Shown piece after piece: positions 8,231 through 16,464 of a DNA stretch of 64,000 nucleotides. The notes under the pieces were generated by a model. The model did no database searches, had not been told where the DNA came from, and saw only the letters and a list, made by a program, of their open reading frames with translations. How positions within the stretch are numbered: position 1 is the stretch's first letter; the number at the start of each line of letters is the position of its first letter. Source of the DNA: Pseudomonas putida (GTDB lineage: Bacteria > Pseudomonadota > Gammaproteobacteria > Pseudomonadales > Pseudomonadaceae); NCBI RefSeq assembly GCF_003228315.1, contig NZ_CP029693.1, positions 1,550,001-1,614,000 on the forward strand. The letters run 5' to 3'. Made by a program: the position numbers and the translations under genes.

Positions 8231-9742
8231 TCAGCCGGCCTTGGCCGGGTGCCAGTCCTGCCAGCGTCGATGCTCGGTGGAGCCCAGGTACTCGAAGTTG
8301 TCCTGGCCGGGGTTGATGTTGTAGTAGTCGCGCACCACCGACTCGACGTCGCCGCCACCGCAGTTGCCCTGCAGGATCTGGTGCACCGGCAGCCAGGCCT
8401 GGATGTACTTGGTCGGCTCGTATTCGAAGATGTCGCAGCAGCCCTGGGAGCAGAAGTGATAGCGCTCGCCCTCGTGCACCGCGCTGCGATGGCTGAGGGT
8501 GGCCGGGTCATCCGGCTCGCTGAAGGACAGCGGGATCTGGCAGATCTGGCAGAGCATCGGCAGGGTCGGATTGTAGAAACGCTCGCCCTTCTCCTGCAGT
8601 GCGCGCCAGTGCTCGTAGCGTGGGCGATAGATCTTGTCGAAGGTGTCCGGGTACTTGGACGACAGCCAATCCAGCTCCTCGTCGGTCGGCATCCAGGTGT
8701 GGAAGTTGGTGGCCTGGCTGTATTGGTAGAAGATCGACCAGGCCTGATGGCTGATGTGATCCTTGCCGATGTTCGCCTCTTCGACGTGCTTGGGTGGACG
8801 GATGCCGTAGCGCTCCAGGTCCTTGAACAGCGCCCCGCCCGCCTCTTCGAAATACACGCCCCAGGCTTCCGACCAGGACATGACTTTGTTGGGCAGCATG
8901 TAGTCCATCATCATTCCCACCAGCGTCAGCAGGCGGTAGCCGCGCCAGAACCACTTGTCGATCCAGCGCTGGATGATCGGCACGTTGTCTTCGTGCTGCT
9001 CCAGCAGGAACTTGATCACTTCCAGACCCAGGGTCATGTGCCGGGCTTCGTCGGACTGCGCCGAGAAACCGAAGGTCACCGTGGCCATGTCGCCGTTGAA
9101 CGCAGCACCGGACATGAACGGCACGAACAGCAGGTTGGTCAGCACGTACTCGAAGGAAAACGAGATCGCCGTGAGGAACTCGAAGGGTCCTGCGGTGCGC
9201 GCATCCTCGAAAAACGACTTGGGCACCGAAAGGAACCACACGCGGTCGTGCATGTGGGCGAAGTCATGCAGGCCGTTGAAGTGCTTGTTGTAGTGACTCA
9301 TGGCGTGGATCTGAGTCTGCACGTGGCGCAGTTCGTCGATGGCCTGCATCTGGCAGGCGACCCGCGCACCGGCACCGCTGAACTGCCGTCCGACCCGGGC
9401 GAAGCCCTGATAGGCCTGGTATTCCAGCGGCGTCACGCCGGACAGGAACAGCTTCAGCGCGTTGACATAACGGGCGTCCGAGAGCGTGGTGTGGCCGTTG
9501 TTCTGCGAGAACGCATCGAAGATCGCGTAGAGCTTTTTCTCTTTCTCGGCCTGGTACTTCCAGTAGGTGTCCATGGTCAGGCGGAACGGGTCTTCCCACT
9601 TGTCCCAGTCGGTGATCTTGATCCCCTCGAAACGCTCGTGGGGGTAGATGGCCTCATGGGTCTGGTAGCTCGGCTCCCAGTCCAGGTCACGGGTCATGCA
9701 GCGATATTTTTCTTTGGCATTGAGGCGTTTTTTCACGGCCAT
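8231..9742 (-). CDS. dmpN: Phenol hydroxylase large oxygenase subunit P3 (DmpN)
   Basis: The 503-residue catalytic subunit of the bacterial multicomponent monooxygenase family hydroxylates phenol to catechol. The di-iron ligands are visible as Glu107, Glu137 and His140 (DELRH), Glu198, and Glu232 and His235 (DEARH), at the spacing of toluene and phenol hydroxylases. A C-terminal region with CQIC and CSQGCC cysteines is typical of phenol hydroxylases. It is slightly shorter at the C-terminus than the CF600 protein. Translation starts 45 bases after dmpM ends. Confidence 0.98.
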   Translation of the reverse strand: MAVKKRLNAKEKYRCMTRDLDWEPSYQTHEAIYPHERFEGIKITDWDKWEDPFRLTMDTYWKYQAEKEKKLYAIFDAFSQNNGHTTLSDARYVNALKLFLSGVTPLEYQAYQGFARVGRQFSGAGARVACQMQAIDELRHVQTQIHAMSHYNKHFNGLHDFAHMHDRVWFLSVPKSFFEDARTAGPFEFLTAISFSFEYVLTNLLFVPFMSGAAFNGDMATVTFGFSAQSDEARHMTLGLEVIKFLLEQHEDNVPIIQRWIDKWFWRGYRLLTLVGMMMDYMLPNKVMSWSEAWGVYFEEAGGALFKDLERYGIRPPKHVEEANIGKDHISHQAWSIFYQYSQATNFHTWMPTDEELDWLSSKYPDTFDKIYRPRYEHWRALQEKGERFYNPTLPMLCQICQIPLSFSEPDDPATLSHRSAVHEGERYHFCSQGCCDIFEYEPTKYIQAWLPVHQILQGNCGGGDVESVVRDYYNINPGQDNFEYLGSTEHRRWQDWHPAKAG

Positions 9743-9787
9743 GATGGCGCTCCCGAATTCTTGTTATGGATCGGTGGATACCGGCGA

Positions 9788-10060
9788 TCAGCTGTTCCAG
9801 TACAGGGAAAAGCTGTCGTCCTCTTCCACCACGTTGCCGCCCAGGGTGATCACGTACATCAGCATTTCCTGGATGTCCCAGGGGCTGCCGGTGAGCTGCT
9901 CCACCGTGTCGCGACGAATGTCCAGGCGGCCCTTGGCCTCGATGCGGATCATCGACGGCTGGTGCTGGATCTCGGCATGGGGGTTGTCCTGCACGATGGC
10001 GTCGACGATCGAGCGGGCGTAGTCGGTGTCCTGCAGGTTCATGTAGACGAGGGAAGTCAT
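9788..10060 (-). CDS. dmpM: Phenol hydroxylase activator protein P2 (DmpM)
   Basis: The 90-residue cofactorless effector (MmoB/DmpM family) binds the oxygenase and tunes catalysis. Segments VYMNLQDTDYAR, AEIQHQPSMIRIEA and MLMYVITLGGNVVEEDDSF match the family. The start at 10060 overlaps the dmpL stop codon, indicating translational coupling. A longer reading to 10111 would overlap dmpL further and is rejected. Confidence 0.97.
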   Translation of the reverse strand: MTSLVYMNLQDTDYARSIVDAIVQDNPHAEIQHQPSMIRIEAKGRLDIRRDTVEQLTGSPWDIQEMLMYVITLGGNVVEEDDSFSLYWNS

Positions 10061-11049
10061 GGGCGTGCTCCAAGTCCGATTTTCTTCAGGCGGGCGGCGA
10101 ACTCGCTGCACACGGTATCCAGCGCGGAATCATCGAGCCCCAGCCCGGCCAGTGGACGCAGGGCCTCGACCGAGCGCTGGCTCCATTGGTCGATCCAGCC
10201 CTGCACCAGGTCCTTGTTGGCCTGGCTTTCGTTGACCACGGTCTTGAGCAGGCCATCGACCCAGCGCTGGCTCTCGGCGAACCACAGACGCATGAACTCG
10301 GTGAGCATGCCGACCTGGCCGGCGCCGTTGGCGGTCAGTTGCTCGTCGAGTTTGTGGAACAGCAGCGGGTACACCAGGCCGTCGCTGACCAGATTCTGCG
10401 CCACGGTCAGTTCGAACCAGTCGCGCACCACCAGGGTGTCCTCGACGTAGCGGCGCATGCCCTGCCATGCCGGATCGTTGAGCCACTGCTGCTTGGCCTG
10501 GGCCAGCAGCAACACGTCGCCGTCATCGAGCATCAGGCCGATGCGCGACAGGTACTGGGCGATGCCCAGACGGTCCATGGCCTGGTACATGTGCATCTGC
10601 GTGACGCTGGTGCCGAAGCCGTCGGCGGCGATGTTGCTGTTGTTCATGTTGGCGCCCATCTCGGCGTGGCGCAGGGGCAACAGCAACTGGCTGATCAACT
10701 GGATATTGGCCGCGGACAAGCCGGCGAGCATGTCGCGTTTTTCGCAGAAGGCGTAATCGTGCTCGGCGTTTTCCTGCATCTTGGCCCGGGCCTGAACGTA
10801 GGCGCCGTAGTAGTACTGGCGCGGGTCACTGACCGCGTACCAGTCGGCCATGACCACCGCCGTGCGGGTGGCATCGTTGAGCAATTTGTCCGGTTGCCAT
10901 AGCGGCCGGTAGTGAAAATTGGTCGCCGATTCCAGGTCGAAACTGGCTTCCTGATAACGGCTGGCGACCTTGTCGCCAAACCGGCGACGGGTGTGGCTGA
11001 AGGTGTTGCGGATCGTCTCGACGGTGGCCGTCTTGATCTCGACACTCAT
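10057..11049 (-). CDS. dmpL: Phenol hydroxylase beta subunit P1 (DmpL)
   Basis: The 330-residue structural beta subunit of the phenol hydroxylase oxygenase shares the ferritin-like fold but lacks the ExxH metal motifs of DmpN. The segments YRPLWQPD, DPRQYYYGAYVQARA, LLLPLRHAEMGANMNN and RDWFELTVAQNL are family features. It has an AGGAG ribosome site and overlaps the downstream dmpM start by 4 bases. Confidence 0.97.
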   Translation of the reverse strand: MSVEIKTATVETIRNTFSHTRRRFGDKVASRYQEASFDLESATNFHYRPLWQPDKLLNDATRTAVVMADWYAVSDPRQYYYGAYVQARAKMQENAEHDYAFCEKRDMLAGLSAANIQLISQLLLPLRHAEMGANMNNSNIAADGFGTSVTQMHMYQAMDRLGIAQYLSRIGLMLDDGDVLLLAQAKQQWLNDPAWQGMRRYVEDTLVVRDWFELTVAQNLVSDGLVYPLLFHKLDEQLTANGAGQVGMLTEFMRLWFAESQRWVDGLLKTVVNESQANKDLVQGWIDQWSQRSVEALRPLAGLGLDDSALDTVCSEFAARLKKIGLGARP

Positions 11050-11103
11050 GGAGTGGACTCCTGTGGTTATTGTTCTGTTGGGGGTACTGGCGGGAGAGCC
11101 GGC

Positions 11104-11358
11104 TCAATCGGCATCGCGGCCTTCGCCGTAGCGCCACTTGCGCGCATCGGCATCGAGGGCCTCGCACATCTGCGTGTCCATGTGCTGCACCTGGTTGACT
11201 TCGCAGAACTGGGCGAACGCCTTGCGCGGCAGCACCAGTTCGACGAACAGGTCGGGAAAACCGATGGCGAAATCGAATTCGACGAAGGTGTCATCAGGTG
11301 CGCTGCGTACGCGGACGTAGCGCGGCATCTGGTCGAAGTGGCTGGCAGGTTGGCTCAT
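11104..11358 (-). CDS. dmpK: Phenol hydroxylase assembly protein P0 (DmpK)
   Basis: The 84-residue protein is the small P0 component, not part of the active oxygenase but needed in related systems for assembly or iron loading. Motifs RYVRVRS, FVEFDFAIGFPDLFVELVLP and the C-terminal DARKWRYGEG are characteristic. It is the first gene of the operon, with an AAGGGAG ribosome site, about 25 bases downstream of the expected sigma54 start point. The gap to dmpL is 54 bases. Confidence 0.95.
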   Translation of the reverse strand: MSQPASHFDQMPRYVRVRSAPDDTFVEFDFAIGFPDLFVELVLPRKAFAQFCEVNQVQHMDTQMCEALDADARKWRYGEGRDAD

Positions 11359-11392
11359 GCTCGGGTACTCCCTTGTTCTGTACGGGGTACTC

Positions 11393-11410
11393 AGCAACAA
11401 GGGTGCCAGC
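11393..11410 (-). promoter_or_regulatory. Sigma54 (-24/-12) promoter of the dmpK operon
   Basis: The minus strand reads CTGGCACCCTTGTTGCT, a near-perfect match to TGGCAC-N5-TTGC with the GG and GC dinucleotides 12 bp apart (about 11406 and 11394). Transcription would start near 11382, 24 bases before the dmpK ATG. This fits control by the adjacent sigma54 activator DmpR. Confidence 0.92.
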
Positions 11411-11449
11411 GCTGGAAAATCGACTTGAACTGATTTTTTATTTGTTTGA

Positions 11450-11462
11450 TAACAACGAGTTA
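11450..11462. promoter_or_regulatory. Probable IHF site between enhancer and promoter
   Basis: TAACAACGAGTTA fits the IHF consensus WATCAANNNNTTR with one mismatch and has an AT-rich tract (TGATTTTTTATTTG) on its 5' side, as strong IHF sites do. Its place between the activator sites and the -24 element suits DNA bending for DmpR-RNA polymerase contact. Confidence 0.6.
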
Positions 11463-11528
11463 TGAGTTCATCTTTCGAAAATCGAAGGATCGATTCCCGG
11501 TAAGGAGTCCGCTCCAGAGACCGGCAAA

Positions 11529-11544
11529 TTGATCATTTGCTCAA
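11529..11544. promoter_or_regulatory. DmpR upstream activator site 1
   Basis: TTGATCATTTGCTCAA matches the XylR/DmpR palindrome TTGATCAATTGATCAA at 14 of 16 positions. Its centre is about 130 bp upstream of the -24 element, the usual enhancer distance. An identical copy lies at 13423. Confidence 0.85.
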
Positions 11545-11559
11545 TCGTCCGCGGCGCCT

Positions 11560-11576
11560 TCGATCAAATGAACCAA
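11560..11576. promoter_or_regulatory. DmpR upstream activator site 2 (weaker)
   Basis: TCGATCAAATGAACCA matches the same palindrome at 12 of 16 positions. Its centre is 31 bp from that of site 1, three helical turns, as expected for cooperative binding of two activator dimers. Confidence 0.75.
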
Positions 11577-11740
11577 TCACGCGGCGATTGACTTTTTGCG
11601 CGCTTTCAGGCCGCTTAGAAAAAGAAAAAACGACCTTGCCTGCCTGCAAACACCGGTCGCTATCGATGCGTAAAAAAGCCGCCACGGCCTGAGCGGAACG
11701 CATCACCACCCCAATAACTACAACCCCAGGGGCGCAGTGA

Positions 11741-13426
11741 ATGATCACCACGTACAAGGCTTCGCAACAGCCGCCATCGCTCAAGGACCTGAGCGACCAG
11801 GTGCGCTTTCTCGGCCGCGAGGGAAAGATCTGGCTGGACGAGCAACGCATGCTGCTGATCCAGGTGTCGATGATGGCGTCGTTCCGGCGCGAGCTGATCG
11901 AGATGCTTGGCGTGGAGCGCGCCAAGGGCTTTTTCCTGCGCCTGGGCTATCAGTCCGGGCTCAAGGATGCGGAGCTGGCGCGCAAGCTGCGGCCCCATGG
12001 CAGCGACGTCGAGATGTTCTTTACCGGGCCTCAGTTGCACTCGCTCAAGGGCATGGTCAATGTCCGCCCGCAGGCCATCGACATCGATCTTGAGAACGGC
12101 CAGTTCTACGCCGACATCGAATGGCAGGACTCCTTCGAGGTGGAAAACTGCCAGACCGAAAACCTGCATTCCGAGCAACCGGTGTGCTGGATGCTGCTGG
12201 GCTATGCCATCAGCTACAGCTCGTTTTTTCTCGGCCGGCAGATCATCTACAAGGAGGTCAGTTGCCGGGGTTGTGGCGATGCCCAGTGCCGGATCATCGG
12301 CAAGCCGGCGGAGCAATGGGAGGATGCCGACGAGATCATGCGCTACTTCCAGAGCGACCCGATCATCGATGAACTGCAAGCCTTGCAGGTGCAGGTGGCG
12401 AACATGCGCCAGCGCCTGCAGATCGAGGCAGGCAAGTTCTACGGCATCGGCCAGTCGCCGATCTACCGCCGCACCTGCGCGTTGATCGACAAGGTAGCGC
12501 TGGGCAAGGCCTCGGTGTTGCTCTTGGGCGAGACCGGCGTGGGCAAGGAGGTCATCGCCCGCAGTCTGCACCTGCGCAGCGAGCGCGCCGGCGGGCCGTT
12601 CATTGCGCTCAACTGCGCGGCGATCCCGTCGGATCTGATCGAAGCCGAGCTGTTCGGCGTGGAAAAAGGCGCCTACACCGGGGCCCAGCAGTCGCGCATG
12701 GGCCGCTTCGAACGCGCCAACGGCGGCACGCTATTCCTCGATGAAATCGTCGAATTGACCCCACGGGCGCAAGCCACTCTGCTGCGGGTGTTGCAGGAAC
12801 AGGAACTGGAACGTGTCGGTGATTCGCAGACGCGCAAGGTCGATGTGCGGGTCATCACCGCCACCCACGAAGACCTGGAAAACGCGGTCAAGCAAGGAAG
12901 GTTCCGCGCCGACCTGTTCTACCGCCTGAACGTGTTTCCGGTGCGGATTCCGGCCCTGCGCGACCGCCGCGAAGACATCCCGCTGCTGATCGAACACTTC
13001 CTGGAAAAGCTCCACGCCAGCTACAAGAAAAAGACCCTCGGCCTGTCCGACCGCGCCATGGAGGTGTGCCTGCACTACGACTGGCCGGGCAACATCCGCG
13101 AGCTGGAAAACCTGATGGAACGCGGGGTGATCATCACTGACGACAACCAGAGCATCGCCGTCGATGCGCTCTTCCCGCACTCACCGCAACTGGCCGACAG
13201 CATTGGCGTGGCCAGTGACGGGCGGCTGGTCAAATCCACCCCGGCAGCCGGTCAGGGCTGGATCGACACCATCATCGACAGCGGCATTGCCCTGGACTCG
13301 GTGGAGGATGCGCTGATTCACGCGGCCATGGAACGCAGCCACCAGAACGTTTCGGAAGCGGCGCGCCTGCTGGGCATCACCCGACCCGCGCTGGCGTATC
13401 GCTTGAAGAAATCCCCCACGGGTTGA
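11741..13426 (+). CDS. dmpR: Phenol-responsive sigma54-dependent activator DmpR (XylR/NtrC family)
   Basis: The 561-residue regulator senses phenols directly and activates sigma54 polymerase. The N-terminal XylR_N/V4R sensor carries His100 and Trp128, at the positions of the phenol-contacting residues of DmpR/MopR, and a Cys149-Glu172-Cys175-Cys183 zinc set. The AAA+ domain has Walker A GETGVGKE (263-270), the sigma54-contact loop as GAYTGA (310-315) and Walker B LFLDE (331-335). A Fis-type helix-turn-helix ends the protein (NVSEAARLLGITRPALAYRLKK). It is divergent from dmpK with the shared control region between. The stop codon lies within a copy of its own binding site. Confidence 0.97.
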   Translation: MITTYKASQQPPSLKDLSDQVRFLGREGKIWLDEQRMLLIQVSMMASFRRELIEMLGVERAKGFFLRLGYQSGLKDAELARKLRPHGSDVEMFFTGPQLHSLKGMVNVRPQAIDIDLENGQFYADIEWQDSFEVENCQTENLHSEQPVCWMLLGYAISYSSFFLGRQIIYKEVSCRGCGDAQCRIIGKPAEQWEDADEIMRYFQSDPIIDELQALQVQVANMRQRLQIEAGKFYGIGQSPIYRRTCALIDKVALGKASVLLLGETGVGKEVIARSLHLRSERAGGPFIALNCAAIPSDLIEAELFGVEKGAYTGAQQSRMGRFERANGGTLFLDEIVELTPRAQATLLRVLQEQELERVGDSQTRKVDVRVITATHEDLENAVKQGRFRADLFYRLNVFPVRIPALRDRREDIPLLIEHFLEKLHASYKKKTLGLSDRAMEVCLHYDWPGNIRELENLMERGVIITDDNQSIAVDALFPHSPQLADSIGVASDGRLVKSTPAAGQGWIDTIIDSGIALDSVEDALIHAAMERSHQNVSEAARLLGITRPALAYRLKKSPTG

Positions 13427-13438
13427 TCATTTGCTCAA
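13423..13438. promoter_or_regulatory. Exact copy of DmpR activator site overlapping the dmpR stop codon
   Basis: TTGATCATTTGCTCAA is identical over 16 bp to the activator site at 11529, with no similarity outside the 16 bp. The TGA inside it is the dmpR stop. No sigma54 promoter is visible nearby on either strand, so its function is open. Confidence 0.7.
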
Positions 13439-13452
13439 CGCCGACCACTTTT

Positions 13453-13555
13453 CTGTAGGAGCGAGCCTGCTCGCGATGGACGTCAACGATAACGCGCGCA
13501 ACCTGACACCCCGCGGCGCCATTGGGTTTATCGCGAGCATGCTCGCTCCTACAGG
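13453..13555. repeat. REPIN with extended centre
   Basis: Inverted REPs TGTAGGAGCGAGCCTGCTCGCGA and TCGCGAGCATGCTCGCTCCTACA flank a centre with GTCAACGATAACGC and CCTGACACCCCGCGG, shared with many other REPINs in the window. It separates convergent dmpR and the OprD gene. Confidence 0.88.
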
Positions 13556-13576
13556 GAATGCATACGCCTGCAAGCG

Positions 13577-14896
13577 TTACATCAACGGAATCGCGTAGTT
13601 GATGATGAACCGGCTCTGATCCACATCGCGCCCTGCCTCGGTGTTCGACTGGCCATTGCGCAACGAGAAGCCGACGTTCTTGAAGGTGCCCGACTGGATC
13701 ACGTAGTCCAGGGTCATATCACGCTCCCATTCCGATTGATCCGCGCTGTTCTGTGCCTGGATCCCGGTGCCCTTGAGGTAAGCAATCGACGCCCGCAGCC
13801 CCGGTACGCCCAGCGCCGCGAAGTCGTAGGTGTACTGGCCGAAACCGGTTTTTTCGCCGGCACGGGTGAAGCTCTGGATCATGCGGTCGGTGGGCAGATA
13901 GACGCTGCCGCCACCAGCGCCCTTGTCCGGCAGGCTGCCCTGGTTGGGCTGGACGAAGTTGCTGCCATCCCCCACCTGCTGATACCCCAGCGCCAGCGCA
14001 TGGCCGCCGTTGGCGTAGGTGACCATCGCGGCCCAGGTGCTGTTGTCGATTTCGCCATCGTTGCCGTCGGTATAACCCGACACCCGATACCCCGCCGCCC
14101 TCCCCGCCGCTGAACTATTGGCCCCGCTGGAGGTGGTGCGGAAGTAACGCAGGTCGGTGGTGAGCGAACTGCCGCCGTCCAGCGGCAGCGTGTGCATCAG
14201 GCCGACAAAGTTCTGGTTATAGAAGTCTTCCAGTTGCGCGAAGTAATACTGGGCCTTGAGGTTGCGGGTGACCTCGTAGTCGCCACCGGCGAAATAGAAC
14301 TTGTTGCTGTCACGGGTCGCGCCGGCCACCGACAGGCCGGTGCGATCGGTCGAGGCACGGCCCACCGCCTGCTCCAGCAAACCACCGGTCAGGGTCAGGC
14401 CGTCGATGTCTTTGGACGTGACCTGGGTGCCGGTGAAGGACTGCGGCAGCACGCGGGCATCGTTGGACAGCAGGATCGGAAGCTTGGGCAACAGCGTGCC
14501 GTAGCGCAGTTCGGTTTTCGCCAGGCGCATCTTTGCGGTCGGGCCGAAGCTGCTCCAGCTGTCCACCGCATCGTCGCCGTCCGAGGGGATCATGCCACTG
14601 CCAACGTGGCGGCCTTTTCCGCTATCGAGCGTTATGCCCAACAGCGCCTGGGCATCCAGGCCTAAACCGACGGTGCCCTGGGTGAAGCCGGACTCGTAAC
14701 GCAGCACGAAACCCTGGGCGGTTTCCTCGGTTTTCGAAGGGTCCGCCGCGCCGTCGCGGTTGTCGCTGTTGAAGTACAGGGTGCGCATCGACAGCGTGGC
14801 TTTGCTGTCTTCCAGAAAGCCGTGGCTGTCGGCGGCCTGGACGCCTGCCGAACTGCTGGCAAGAAGGATGGCGGCGGGGATTGCTCGTTTGAACAT
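13577..14896 (-). CDS. OprD-family outer-membrane porin
   Basis: The 439-residue protein has a signal peptide (cleavage near AGVQA-AD) and the OprD signature start HGFLEDSKATLSMRTLYFNSDNRDG, then alternating barrel strands. OprD porins take up small carboxylates, amino acids or aromatic acids; this one's substrate cannot be read from sequence. The C-terminus is INYAIPLM, not the usual terminal Phe, but OprD proteins vary here. It is convergent with dmpR, so a role in aromatic uptake is only suggested by position. I see no sigma54 promoter or DmpR site upstream of it. Confidence 0.93.
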   Translation of the reverse strand: MFKRAIPAAILLASSSAGVQAADSHGFLEDSKATLSMRTLYFNSDNRDGAADPSKTEETAQGFVLRYESGFTQGTVGLGLDAQALLGITLDSGKGRHVGSGMIPSDGDDAVDSWSSFGPTAKMRLAKTELRYGTLLPKLPILLSNDARVLPQSFTGTQVTSKDIDGLTLTGGLLEQAVGRASTDRTGLSVAGATRDSNKFYFAGGDYEVTRNLKAQYYFAQLEDFYNQNFVGLMHTLPLDGGSSLTTDLRYFRTTSSGANSSAAGRAAGYRVSGYTDGNDGEIDNSTWAAMVTYANGGHALALGYQQVGDGSNFVQPNQGSLPDKGAGGGSVYLPTDRMIQSFTRAGEKTGFGQYTYDFAALGVPGLRASIAYLKGTGIQAQNSADQSEWERDMTLDYVIQSGTFKNVGFSLRNGQSNTEAGRDVDQSRFIINYAIPLM

Positions 14897-15304
14897 ACGG
14901 GGTTCCTGGGTGGTTTCTTATCGTTATTGGGGTGTTCTGTGGCTGGTTTCAGGCGCGCAGGATCCCGCGCCCGATGGGTGAACATGGGCTTGAAAAGTTA
15001 GAGTTGAGATTCGATCCCCCTGTAGGAGCGAGCCTGCTCGCGATGCACGACAGAACAACGCGGGGTGTCAGGCCGCCAGCGTTATCGTTGTCCTCCATCG
15101 CGAGCAGGCTCGCTCCTACAGGAGATGACGTGAAAGTCTTAAAACATTTCGAGAGGCGATTTTCAAACGCGGTGAAAGTAGTTTTCGTGGAGGGATAAGG
15201 CTTGTCGTGCAGAGGCATGGATCGCGGTCGTATTTGAAAATCCACCCCGCAGGTTTTCATCGATGGTCAATACTGCTTGCACACCCGTACCGAGGTGACC
15301 ACCC
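14897..15304. other. Intergenic region: porin promoter side, REPIN, GST promoter side
   Basis: This interval of about 400 bp between the divergent porin and glutathione-transferase genes holds one REPIN (15020-15121) and unannotated flanks. I see no coding region with family support. Confidence 0.6.
15020..15121. repeat. REPIN with extended centre
   Basis: Arms TGTAGGAGCGAGCCTGCTCGCGATG and CATCGCGAGCAGGCTCGCTCCTACA flank a centre containing CGCGGGGTGTCAGGC and GCGTTATCGTTG. Confidence 0.88.
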
Positions 15305-15967
15305 ATGTCCCTGACCCTGTACTACCACCCGCTCTCGTCGTTCTGCCACAAGGCGCTGATTGCGCTTTACGAGCACCGGATCGACTGTGAAAAGCTCCTC
15401 ATCGACCTTTCCAGCGAAACCGATCGCGCGGAGCTCGAAGCGCTTTGGCCGCTCATCAAGTTCCCGGTGATCCGCGATCACGCCCGGCAACGCACCGTGG
15501 CCGAGTCGAGTGTCATCATCGAATACCTGGACCATTTCCATGCCGGTCAGCACCGGCTGATCCCCGAAGATTGGGACACGGCGCTGCAGGTACGGCTGTG
15601 GGATCGCTTTTTCGACCTCCACGTGCAGCAGCCCATGCAGCAGATCGTTGCCGATCGCATACATGCCAGCGCCGGCGACCTGAGCAAACAAAGGGCCGCC
15701 CTGCTCACTGCCTACGGCATGCTCGAAAGCCAGCTGGACGGTGCCGGCTGGATCGCCAGCCCGGACTTCAGCATGGCCGACTGCTCCGCCGTGCCCGCCC
15801 TGTTCTATGCGCGCACCCTGGTGTCGATCCCCGACGATTGCCCAAGGGTGCATGCGTACTTCGAGCGCCTGATTCAACGTCCTTCGGTGCAACGGGTGCT
15901 CGACGAAGCCCGGCCGTGGTTTGCCTGGTATCCGTTTGCCGAGGCGCTTGAGGACCGCTTCCGCTGA
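15305..15967 (+). CDS. Glutathione S-transferase family protein
   Basis: The 220-residue protein has the thioredoxin-like N-terminal domain (LTLYYHPLSSFCHKALIAL, with SSFCHK in the position of the catalytic Ser/Cys) and a helical C-terminal domain from about residue 90 with the SMADCSAVPALFYA segment typical of GSTs (usually A-D). Cytosolic GSTs conjugate glutathione to electrophiles; the substrate is unknown. A Ser or Cys nucleophile suggests a beta- or zeta-like class. It is probably monocistronic. Confidence 0.9.
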   Translation: MSLTLYYHPLSSFCHKALIALYEHRIDCEKLLIDLSSETDRAELEALWPLIKFPVIRDHARQRTVAESSVIIEYLDHFHAGQHRLIPEDWDTALQVRLWDRFFDLHVQQPMQQIVADRIHASAGDLSKQRAALLTAYGMLESQLDGAGWIASPDFSMADCSAVPALFYARTLVSIPDDCPRVHAYFERLIQRPSVQRVLDEARPWFAWYPFAEALEDRFR

Positions 15968-16082
15968 CTGTTACATAAATTTATCACCGCCTCCCGCCGC
16001 TTGGCCTGCCCCTTGCTTTGGCACCTGTCGCCGGGGAGCGTCAGCCGACCTCCCTATGGCGCAATCGTCTGCGGAGGTGTGC

Positions 16083-16367
16083 ATGGCGGGGCAATCGACG
16101 TTGGCAGTCTTGTTGGCTGCACTGGTAGCCATCATGGTCGTCACTGCTGTAGTTCTGACCGCCGCCGCGGCGGCGCTGGTGAGCGCGGCAACCCTTTCGG
16201 CCATTGGCCTTGCCGAACGGTTCATGCCGGACATCCAGCCCCTGGCGGGCCTGGCCCTGACGCCCTACCAGGCGACGCTCATGGCCGGCATGCAGGCCTG
16301 TGGCCTGACGACCATCACCGAGGTCATGCAACACATCAACCTGTTCATGATCACCGTCACCCTGTAG
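16083..16367 (+). CDS. Small predicted membrane protein, unknown function
   Basis: The 94-residue reading frame begins MAGQSTLAVLLAALVAIMVV and has one or two strongly hydrophobic segments (about residues 5-42) followed by a more polar tail (MPDIQPLAGLALTPYQATL). GGAGG five bases before the ATG is an excellent ribosome site, the main reason to accept it. The frame extends upstream to 15921, overlapping the GST gene, but that part has no hydrophobic or family character. I do not recognise the family. Confidence 0.55.
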   Translation: MAGQSTLAVLLAALVAIMVVTAVVLTAAAAALVSAATLSAIGLAERFMPDIQPLAGLALTPYQATLMAGMQACGLTTITEVMQHINLFMITVTL

Positions 16368-16464
16368 GAGCGAGCACGCTCGCGATGTACGTCAACGATA
16401 ACGCTCGCAGCCTGACACCCCGCGTTGTTCTGTCGTGCATCGCGAGCATGCTCGCTCCTACAGG
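16362..16464. repeat. REPIN with extended centre
   Basis: Arms CTGTAGGAGCGAGCACGCTCGCGATG and CATCGCGAGCATGCTCGCTCCTACAG flank the shared centre (GTCAACGATAACGC, CCTGACACCCCGCG). The left arm begins at the stop codon of the small membrane protein. Confidence 0.87.

Noticed and set aside
8222..10450. Long open frame on the plus strand opposite dmpL-dmpN
   Set aside because: It is a mirror frame caused by GC-rich codon use in certain dmp genes; the minus strand carries recognisable hydroxylase subunits throughout.
14897..15304. Possible DmpR/sigma54 control of the OprD porin
   Set aside because: No TGGCAC-N5-TTGC element or DmpR palindrome is present upstream of the porin, so linkage with phenol use is positional only.
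15921..16082. Upstream extension of the small membrane protein frame
   Set aside because: It overlaps the GST gene, and the best ribosome site clearly belongs to the ATG at 16083.
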